Of a DNA stretch of 8,350 bases, positions 1 through 6,700 are shown piece by piece. The notes under the pieces were generated by a model. The model worked only from the letters and a program-made list of their open reading frames with translations, was not told where the DNA came from and ran no database searches. Numbering within the stretch: the first letter of the stretch is position 1; every line of letters starts with the position of its first letter. Source of the DNA: an uncultured Clostridium sp. (GTDB lineage: Bacteria > Bacillota > Clostridia > Peptostreptococcales > Peptostreptococcaceae); the NCBI GenBank assembly GCA_937944945.1, contig CALEBD010000306.1, positions 1 through 8,350 of the forward strand, written 5' to 3'. A program made the position numbers and the translations under genes.

Positions 1-1
1 C

Positions 2-67
2 CGCCTGACCCCGAACGGCGAGGCATTGATGCCGATTTTTGACGATATACAGGCGTATATCAAATAA
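2..67 (+). CDS. C-terminal end of a possible HxlR-family winged-helix regulator (5' partial)
   Basis: This frame runs in from the left edge and stops at TAA 65-67, giving 21 codons that begin RLTPNGEALMPIF. The pattern (Y/R)LTP.GEAL.P(I/L) is typical of the last wing strand and final helix of HxlR-type transcriptional regulators, so that is the best guess, but 21 residues are too few to be sure. The base composition (33 of 67 G or C) is clearly unlike the AT-rich remainder of the window. It has no evident link to the genes that follow. It is either a flanking host gene next to a true insertion boundary, or an unrelated fragment joined by a chimeric read or assembly. Confidence 0.45.
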   Translation, partial: RLTPNGEALMPIFDDIQAYIK

Positions 68-70
68 ATA
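60..70. other. Composition junction between foreign flank and AT-rich phage-like block
   Basis: Base composition changes abruptly here: about half G/C before it and strongly AT-rich after it. The upstream reading frame ends at 65-67 and the downstream gene begins at 70 with no ribosome binding site between them, unlike most other genes in the window. No recognisable att core, target duplication, tRNA end or IS end is visible. The exact breakpoint cannot be fixed because the join lies in AT-rich sequence (ATCAAATAAATATG). Confidence 0.55.
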
Positions 71-651
71 TGAATAAATTAATTAATAATATACTATTAA
101 AAGAAAGAGTACAAGTGATATTAAAAAGAAAGACCATTGAGTGTAAATTGATATTTACAGTAATAGAGTTTATGGATAAAAATAACCTATATAAAAGCTT
201 AACATTAGCTTATAATGAAAGTGATATTTTTATTCTATCAAACAAGTATTTGTTACCTGTTAAAAGAAATACAGATTGTAGTGTAAGTGATATAATAAGA
301 GGCTCTATAAAGTGTTACACAAATAAAAGTGATTTAGTAGCAAATAGACAGACTATTCCAAATGAAACTCTTATAGAAGAATTATTTAGTAAGTATGAGG
401 ATAATATAAGTAATAAGCTGTTGATGATTTCAACAGCTAATTTTAGGGTAAGAAAGGTTTTAATAACATGGTATCCTACAATTACTTATGTTATCCACAT
501 CAGCTTTAAAAATAAATTTTATAAGTCTTTAATTTATAACTATAATCAAATTACTGTAATTAATGAGTTTATACTCGAACAATATAAATTGGAGTATAAA
601 TCTTTTATAAATAGAATATTCGAAGAATTGGGGGAGATTATGTGGATTTAA
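70..651 (+). CDS. Hypothetical protein, 193 aa, possibly 5'-truncated
   Basis: I do not recognise this protein. It is lysine- and asparagine-rich, with a basic N-terminal stretch (MNKLINNILLKERVQVILKR) and alternating hydrophobic segments. There is no signal peptide, clear membrane helix, cysteine cluster or nucleotide-binding motif. Codon use matches the downstream genes, so it belongs to the AT-rich block. The ATG at 70 has no Shine-Dalgarno sequence because the bases before it are the foreign flank. The natural start could therefore be this ATG with its leader lost, or could have lain upstream of the join. The next in-frame ATG at 172 also lacks a good ribosome binding site. Its stop overlaps the ligase start by ten bases, suggesting translational coupling. 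The coding call is good; the function is unknown. Confidence 0.7.
   Translation: MNKLINNILLKERVQVILKRKTIECKLIFTVIEFMDKNNLYKSLTLAYNESDIFILSNKYLLPVKRNTDCSVSDIIRGSIKCYTNKSDLVANRQTIPNETLIEELFSKYEDNISNKLLMISTANFRVRKVLITWYPTITYVIHISFKNKFYKSLIYNYNQITVINEFILEQYKLEYKSFINRIFEELGEIMWI
630..636 (+). promoter_or_regulatory. Ribosome binding site setting the GTG start of the ligase
   Basis: GGGGGAG lies five bases before GTG 642-644, inside the end of the preceding gene. The ATG at 640 belongs to the preceding frame and meets TAA at 649, so it cannot start the ligase. The GTG is the supported start. Confidence 0.65.
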
Positions 652-1844
652 ATGTTTTAGTTAAAAATAAAAGATACAAAGATTTATTTGTTATTTCCAG
701 ATATTTATATAGGATAGGAAAGCCTATTATAAGTGATGAGGTTTATGATAAACTTGAAAGAAGTTTTCGAGAAAATAATATTTTACCAGAATATTTAAAT
801 CGTACATATGATGATGACCCAATACCAGCAGAACTTTTAAAAGAGTTTAACTTACTACATTTAATACCAAAAGAAACTAAATCTAATTCAGAGTTCGTTA
901 GACAATTAGACGAAGATAAGTCATTATCTATCAAGGCTTTGACAACTGTAGAAGAAGTATTTAATTTCATAAAAGGTGTTGAAGGTGAAGATATTATAGT
1001 AAGTTTAAAAGTTGATGGAGTGAATAGTAAAACATTGTATGTTGATGGTAATTATGAATTAAGCCTATCACGTGCTAGGGATGGTGATGCTATTGATTAC
1101 ACTAAAAACATTAAAAACTGCTTACCTAAAAACATTGAAACCGATAAAAAGTTTGTTAAGGTATTTGCAGAATGTTTTGTGTTCGAAAAGTATTTACCTG
1201 TATTAAGAAGGTTAGACCCTGACAGTTATAAAACACCTAAAAGCAGTGCTATATCTCTATTGAGAGTTTCACATGATATTCAACATTATAAGTACCTAAA
1301 AGTATTAGCATTTGCAGTAGACGGTGTATCTGATATAACAACAAAAGAAGAAGAGTTTAAGTATCTACAACAAAACGGTTTTACTGTATCTCCTTATAAA
1401 GTATTTAAGGCTGAATCAATTCCTAAAGATTTTAATAACTTTGAAAAGTGGTTATTAGCTGTGTGTGATTTATTTTCTAGCAACACAAGTGCAATTCCAT
1501 CAGATGGTTTGGTATTTGAAGTAAATAATTTAAAATACGAAGCTACAATAACTAATCAGTATAGTTCAAGGAACATAGCTGTAAAACTGGCACAATGGAA
1601 GCATAAGAAATATAAAGGTGTTGTAGAAGAAATCCTAATAGAACAAAAAAGAGTAAAGGCTTCTTGTAGAGTTAAAATAAAACCTATAAAGACTGCTGAT
1701 AGTTGTTCAGCTGAATATATTAATGTATTCAACCCAAGTATATTAATATCTCAAGGAATAAATGTAGGTTCAGAAATTGAATTTGAGAGGAATAGTGGTG
1801 CAGTAAATATTTTACTGTACGGTAAAAGGTTAGATTCATTTTAA
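642..1844 (+). CDS. ligA: NAD+-dependent DNA ligase, compact form (adenylation + OB domains)
   Basis: Seals 3'-OH/5'-phosphate nicks using NAD+. Residues about 1-45 match domain Ia, which binds the NMN half of NAD+ (ISDEVYDKL, 30-38). The adenylation domain carries motif I KVDG with the AMP-accepting lysine K123 (codon 1008-1010), an RDG-D..DYTKN segment (146-155) matching GDG..GEDVT.N, AECFVF (176-181) matching the RGE.F motif, PKSSA-SLLR (199-208) matching PRNAAAGSLR, SDGLVFEVN (287-295) matching DGVV.KVN, and motif V IAVKLAQW with K315. Residues about 325-400 fit the OB fold. At 400 aa it is much shorter than the roughly 670 aa of cellular LigA: the four-cysteine zinc finger, helix-hairpin-helix and BRCT domains are absent. 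Such compact forms occur in phages. The GTG start is fixed by the ribosome binding site at 630-636. It probably acts in phage DNA replication or repair. Confidence 0.92.
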   Translation: MDLNVLVKNKRYKDLFVISRYLYRIGKPIISDEVYDKLERSFRENNILPEYLNRTYDDDPIPAELLKEFNLLHLIPKETKSNSEFVRQLDEDKSLSIKALTTVEEVFNFIKGVEGEDIIVSLKVDGVNSKTLYVDGNYELSLSRARDGDAIDYTKNIKNCLPKNIETDKKFVKVFAECFVFEKYLPVLRRLDPDSYKTPKSSAISLLRVSHDIQHYKYLKVLAFAVDGVSDITTKEEEFKYLQQNGFTVSPYKVFKAESIPKDFNNFEKWLLAVCDLFSSNTSAIPSDGLVFEVNNLKYEATITNQYSSRNIAVKLAQWKHKKYKGVVEEILIEQKRVKASCRVKIKPIKTADSCSAEYINVFNPSILISQGINVGSEIEFERNSGAVNILLYGKRLDSF

Positions 1845-1850
1845 GGAGGG
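1843..1850 (+). promoter_or_regulatory. Strong ribosome binding site
   Basis: AAGGAGGG overlaps the ligase stop codon (TAA 1842-1844) and sits six bases before ATG 1857, an almost perfect Shine-Dalgarno typical of Firmicutes and their phages. Confidence 0.8.
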
Positions 1851-1856
1851 ATAATT

Positions 1857-3029
1857 ATGGATTTATATGATAGAGCACAAGAGCTCATCACCTTAGACAA
1901 ACATAATCCTAAATTCAGTAATACTATTCAACATGTAATCTATGAATTAGAACATGTAAATGAGTCACCTGAAGAAATTAAGAAAGCAGGAGATTATTTA
2001 AGAAAACTTAGATACAAAATTGAAGGTACAAAAGGTATGAATGTTTATAATGTTTTACAAATGTTTAAAGTAGAATATTATACACATACAGTTAGAAGTA
2101 ATAAAGAATTTATATTCAGAGTTAACGTTACAGAGTTATTTGAATGTAGAAACCTTATAAGCCAGTTTATAGTATTAATAAATAAAACTGTACCTAAAGG
2201 AATGTATAAACCAAAAAACAAGTATGCTGTACAATATGTTAATTTATTAGCAAAAACATTTTTAGCTGAATATAAGGTAAAAGATGAAGGCATGTGGACA
2301 GCGTACTTTAATCTTAGAAACTTTGTGTTAAGCACTTTTTATAAAGGTTTGCTTGATACTTCATCTATTCAAAATATAGTAGATTTAATTAAAAAGATGG
2401 ATGATACTATTTTACAACAGAAACGAGAAATAGTACAAACATTAAAAAATGAAACTTCTCGTATGAATATATTTGGTAATAGTTCTATTGAACATTTATC
2501 TGTATACGATGAAGATTCTATAGTAAATGAGATAGTTTATAAATTTTTGTCAAATCAAAAAGATATAAAAAATTATATGTTTGAGCAATACAATATTCTG
2601 TCTAAGTTAGAACAAGAAGGTAAACTTGATTCTAATACTAAACACGCTAAAGAAATGAGAATAAAGACAGTTTACAATAATTTTATATACAACAAAGATA
2701 TACAACCATACGCTCCTATAGAAACCCTTTATTATATATTAAGAAATAAAAGGTCTGTCGCTGAACTTATGAGTTATACAGAAGCAGAATTATACGAAGC
2801 TTGTAAATTTGCAAAATGTTTTAATGAAGTATTATCAGATGATGTTTTAATATCAATTATTGTTATGAACTCTACAAGACTGATAAGAAATGATAAAGCT
2901 AAATATGGTGCAATTTTACCTGCAACTTATAAAGCCAATGAATATAATTTCGATTATCTAATTAAAGCTAATATAATGGACAAAAATAAGGCAATGGCAA
3001 TTTTGGAAAAATTATATAAGGAGGAGTAA
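1857..3029 (+). CDS. Hypothetical protein, 390 aa, predominantly helical
   Basis: I do not recognise a family. The sequence is rich in K, E, N, Y and L with long stretches that should form amphipathic helices, for example residues 175-205 (a possible short coiled coil with KKMDD..LQQKREIVQTL). There is no signal peptide, transmembrane helix, zinc-binding cysteine pattern, Walker motif or nuclease motif. It looks like a soluble cytoplasmic protein. It starts at ATG 1857 six bases after a strong ribosome binding site, and ends at TAA 3027-3029, two bases before the next gene. It lies between a DNA ligase and a self-encoded RNA polymerase, which suggests a role in nucleic acid metabolism. A polymerase accessory or promoter-recognition subunit is possible but is only inference from position and size. 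The coding call is secure. Confidence 0.85.
   Translation: MDLYDRAQELITLDKHNPKFSNTIQHVIYELEHVNESPEEIKKAGDYLRKLRYKIEGTKGMNVYNVLQMFKVEYYTHTVRSNKEFIFRVNVTELFECRNLISQFIVLINKTVPKGMYKPKNKYAVQYVNLLAKTFLAEYKVKDEGMWTAYFNLRNFVLSTFYKGLLDTSSIQNIVDLIKKMDDTILQQKREIVQTLKNETSRMNIFGNSSIEHLSVYDEDSIVNEIVYKFLSNQKDIKNYMFEQYNILSKLEQEGKLDSNTKHAKEMRIKTVYNNFIYNKDIQPYAPIETLYYILRNKRSVAELMSYTEAELYEACKFAKCFNEVLSDDVLISIIVMNSTRLIRNDKAKYGAILPATYKANEYNFDYLIKANIMDKNKAMAILEKLYKEE
3018..3026 (+). promoter_or_regulatory. Strong ribosome binding site
   Basis: AAGGAGGAG, inside the last codons of the 390-aa gene, lies five bases before ATG 3032 and supports translation of the very short following gene. Confidence 0.75.
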
Positions 3030-3031
3030 TT

Positions 3032-3220
3032 ATGTTTTTCACATCAAAAGATAAAGTAGATAACCAAGAGATTAAGGAAAAATTATCAGGTCAAGAGTAT
3101 AAAGTAATTGTGCCTGCTGAAAAGATTATAGATGAAAATGGACAAGAAGTAATCCTATATAAAATGGTAGATGACGGTATTAAGGAATTGGACGTATTTA
3201 GTGGGGGTGACGATGAATGA
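3032..3220 (+). CDS. Small acidic hypothetical protein, 62 aa
   Basis: Unknown protein. It is strongly acidic, with about 16 Asp/Glu against 8 Lys and no Arg, and ends in the acidic tail SGGDDE. A middle segment (EYKVIVPAEKIIDENGQEV, about 22-40) reads as beta strands around a turn. There are no cysteines, signal peptide or membrane segment. It is supported as a real gene by its AAGGAGGAG ribosome binding site and by its fit in the operon: it starts two bases after the previous stop, and its stop overlaps the next start as ATGA at 3217-3220. Small acidic phage proteins of this kind are often inhibitors or DNA mimics, but nothing here shows that. Confidence 0.7.
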   Translation: MFFTSKDKVDNQEIKEKLSGQEYKVIVPAEKIIDENGQEVILYKMVDDGIKELDVFSGGDDE

Positions 3221-3486
3221 TTATAGTCTTAACAAAGAATGGTTATGTACTAACAGAAGGTAAAGCTGATAGATATGTAACAGATGAAACTTTTATTCAT
3301 ATATTAAAATCTGAAACTATCAGAAGAAAACTTTTAGAAGAAAGAAAAACATTAACTATCGGAAGAATTGGTGTAGAGAAACAAAGTGGTTTATGGAATA
3401 AAGGCAAAGATAAAGCTTATATTGATGCTACAGATAACCTAATTTTCAGAAAGGAGTTTGGTTATTATGCTAGATATAGATGTTAA
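3217..3486 (+). CDS. Small basic hypothetical protein, 89 aa
   Basis: Unknown protein, rich in Lys and Arg, with a probable helix at about residues 27-45 (IHILKSETIRRKLLEERK) followed by strand-like segments. It has no cysteine motif, signal peptide or membrane helix. The start ATG overlaps the previous stop in an ATGA arrangement and is preceded by GGGGGTGA at 3203-3210, six bases away. An ATG at 3213 in another frame closes after a few codons and is not used. The 3' end overlaps the next gene by 20 bases. The basic charge could suit nucleic-acid or protein binding, but no function can be assigned. Confidence 0.7.
   Translation: MIIVLTKNGYVLTEGKADRYVTDETFIHILKSETIRRKLLEERKTLTIGRIGVEKQSGLWNKGKDKAYIDATDNLIFRKEFGYYARYRC
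3451..3456 (+). promoter_or_regulatory. Ribosome binding site deciding the start at ATG 3467
   Basis: AAGGAG lies ten bases before ATG 3467. A TTG at 3458 in the same frame is only one base from this site, too close to be used, so the gene is three codons shorter than the longest open frame. Confidence 0.65.
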
Positions 3487-3691
3487 TATTTTAAATCCTA
3501 ATCAAGAAGAAGTAGAGCCAGACCTAGAAATAATAAAGTTTGGTTACGCTAGTATAGAAAAGGGTATTTATACTACAAGCTTAGGTAAATTGATGGGTAT
3601 GTTAAAATATATTTTAAATCATAATGTTAAGGACTATAAAGAAGAATACTATTTATTATATAAAATATATCAGAAAATTAATATCAGATAA
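3467..3691 (+). CDS. Small hypothetical protein, 74 aa
   Basis: Unknown protein beginning MLDIDVNILNPNQEEVEP. The N-terminal third is acidic and the C-terminal half is probably helical and tyrosine-rich (GKLMGMLKYILNH, then KEEYYLLYKIYQK). There are no cysteines, signal peptide or clear transmembrane helix. The start at ATG 3467 is chosen because AAGGAG at 3451-3456 is well spaced for it, and it overlaps the upstream gene by 20 bases in another frame. The gene ends 23 bases before the RNA polymerase start, so it is probably co-transcribed with the polymerase gene. Confidence 0.68.
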   Translation: MLDIDVNILNPNQEEVEPDLEIIKFGYASIEKGIYTTSLGKLMGMLKYILNHNVKDYKEEYYLLYKIYQKINIR

Positions 3692-3702
3692 TTACGTAAG
3701 AT

Positions 3703-3710
3703 AGGGGAGG
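3703..3710 (+). promoter_or_regulatory. Ribosome binding site of the RNA polymerase gene
   Basis: AGGGGAGG lies four bases before ATG 3715 in the short gap (3692-3714) after the preceding gene. No convincing promoter or terminator fits in this gap, so the polymerase is likely translated from a longer operon transcript. Confidence 0.7.
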
Positions 3711-3714
3711 TATT

Positions 3715-6700
3715 ATGTCAAGTTTTAATAACATGATGAGGCAAACTATACCAGAGTTACTAAATAACTCTTCATATGAGAATGATATTCTTAAAATAAC
3801 GTTCACATATAATAAGTATATGCCTTCAACAAACAGGAAAATTAATGATACTTTATGCACTGTTTTAGGTGTTGATGTTGGTCTTACAAATAAGATAAAT
3901 TCTTCATTTGTTAGTACAAAACTAGACCTATTATATATTCCAGTAATGACAGTTACAGGTTTCCAAGTAGGTAATAGTTATAGACAAATTCTTGATTTAT
4001 ATGACAAAGCTAAAGGATGGTATTTATTAAAGGGTAAAAATAAAAATAATAGTAAATATACAACTGAAGATGATATCATGAGTTTGTTACCTAGTTCAGG
4101 TAAACACCTAACATTTACTTGTAAAGACGGTGTTATAGTAGTTGAAGATAAACAACACAAATCTGTAAAGTTAGGTCATTTCCTAAAAGCTTTCACAGGT
4201 AAATCATATAAAGAACTTATAGACCTTTTAGGTATTAATAAGTATATATTAAATTCTTTAAGAGAAGATGATGAATTAAGTGTACTTGATTCTGTAAAAG
4301 AGACAGCTAGTTTATTTGTAAGATATAATAGAGGTATGGATGATACCACTTTAGCTAAGACTGTACAAAGGTCTTTACTTAACTCACAATATTTATCTTT
4401 AAATAAAGTTAGTAGACTCAGATTAGCTTCTAGTATTTCATTTACAACAAGAGCTGAAGGTGCTGAACTTGTTGACAGTATCATGTTAAATGGAAAAGAA
4501 ATACCTGCAGGTACTAAGTTATTAAGACCTATTCTTTTAGAAATAGATAAGTCTAATATTGACACATTAAGAGTTAAGAAAGATAAAGTGTATGAATTAA
4601 AGAAGTATTCTTACGAAGAAGATAGATTATCTATAAATGAAATTCTAACAATGGTTAATATGTATGCTAATCTGTTAGATGGTTATGCTAATTATGATGA
4701 AGAGTATGAATTAACTTCAAGAGTTCTTATTAATTATGAACAAAAAGTTTGTGATTTAATAAGACAAAAAGTTAATATCGTGATTAGGGATATAACAAAC
4801 AACTTAGATAGCGTAGCAGCTAAAAGTGATGTTAATCTATTAGGTGTTATTAAATCTATATCTAACTTTGATAAAGAAGATTTAATTAATCATATTAAAA
4901 ATGTTGAAGCTAAAGAAATGCAATTATCTGATACTTCAAATCCGATAGCTTTTGAATCTAAGAATGCTAAGCTTACAATGAATTATTCAGGTAAAGCTTC
5001 AAAAGAAATGGTAAGTATTCAAGATACTCAAAGGTCATTAATCGACCCTATAGAATCTCCAGAGTCTTCTAAAGTTGGTAAGACTGGATATAAAACTGTT
5101 GTTAGTAAAATTGATGAAAATGGTTTAGCTACAGCACCTTATATGAGAGTTAAAAATGGTGAAGTAATTTCAGATGAACCAGTGTATTTAACTGCGGCTG
5201 AAACACAATATGAATATATTGCTGAATGGAATGAAAAGTTTGAAACAGAAGAAATCCAAGCTTTCTTTAATGGAGTAGTTGTAAAAGTTCCAAAAGATAA
5301 AGTAACTTTAATAAACTATTCACCATATGATGATATGGCTATAGCTAGAGCTTCAATACCATTCCAAAACTATTCTAACGCTAAAAGACTTTTGATGGGT
5401 GCAAACTATCATAGACAAGCCGATACAATAATAAATCCTGAAAGAGCAATGGTTTCTACAGGTAGTGAATTATTTATAAAAGGCTTGGTTTACACAGCAG
5501 AAAATATCCTAAAGGAAACTTGGGATGATGGTGATTATGGTACTCAATTTGGAGTAACTGAACAAGAATTTGTAGGTTCTCTGTTAACTCTTGTTGGTAC
5601 AAGAAATCAAAAAGGATATAGAACTTATAACTTTGTAGCAAGTGTAAGAGGAAGAAAAATTCCAATAAAGAAAGTATTACCTTTCATGCAAAGAACTTCT
5701 AAAGGTTCTACATTTACCTATAAACTAAATGTTCAAAAGAATAACGTATACTGTGGTAAAGACATTGTTCTTTATAACGGAAGTGTAGATATAAGAAAAT
5801 TTGATATGGAATTATTTGCAGATTTCGGTCATATGAAAGTTGACCCATTAGAAGACTTAAAATATGGTTTAGCTTTAGGAAGAAACCTAAATGTAGGATT
5901 TAAGACATTTAGTTCTTCTACAATAGAAGATGCTATTACCATAAGACAAGGTTTAGTTTATGAAAATAAATTAACTTCTATTCTTCAAAAAGAAATAACT
6001 GAAGAATGTCATAATAATGAAGATTATTACGAGGTGTTTGGTTTCACTGATATTGAAAACCCACCTGCCGATTATATACTACAGAATGGATTACCTCAAG
6101 TTGGTACATTCTTAAGCGCAGGTTCATTAGTAATCTGTAAATACAGAGTATGGAAGAATAACAATAATCCTAATGCTTCAAAATTAAAGAGTGTAAAGAA
6201 TCATTTCTTACCTAATAATATATCAGGTGAAGTTATATCAGCTACTATAGTAGATAACGTAGCTACAGTAATGATAGCAACAATCTCACCTATAGAAGTT
6301 GGAGATAAGATGGCAGGTAGATATGGTAATAAAGGTGTTGTTGGTAGAATAGTACCAGACAAAGATATGCCTTATGATGCTGAAACAGGTAAACCTTTAG
6401 ACGTTTGTTTAAATCCTAATGGTATACCTTCAAGAATGAATATCTCTCAAGTTCTAGAAGTTGGATTATCTCAAGCTTTAAATATAGAAGGAAAGATATG
6501 TGTAGCTACACCTTTCAAAGATAATACCATGGAGTATATCAAAAAGAAAATGGGTGAAGCTGAGTTAAATGGTAGACAATTAATTGATGGTAGAACAGGT
6601 AAACCTTTCTACAGAAAAACATTTGTTGGATACATGTATATGTTTAAACTTGAGCATATGGTCAATAAGAAGATTAATTCTATAGGTTACACAAATTCTG

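Noticed and set aside
640..651. ATG at 640 as start of the ligase
   Set aside because: It is in the frame of the preceding gene and hits TAA at 649; the ligase frame begins with GTG 642.
743..970. Minus-strand open frame antisense to the ligase
   Set aside because: Serine/leucine-rich shadow of a conserved plus-strand gene, with no ribosome binding site or recognisable domain.
2078..2335. Minus-strand open frame with hydrophobic segments, possible small membrane protein
   Set aside because: It lies wholly inside the 390-aa gene on the other strand; the hydrophobicity arises from antisense of lysine/asparagine-rich codons.
3458..3466. TTG at 3458 as start of the 74-aa gene
   Set aside because: It lies one base from AAGGAG, too close for initiation; ATG 3467 has good spacing.
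4176..4565. 129-residue minus-strand open frame inside the polymerase gene
   Set aside because: Antisense shadow of the beta region, with shadow-type composition (Ser/Leu) and no supporting signal.
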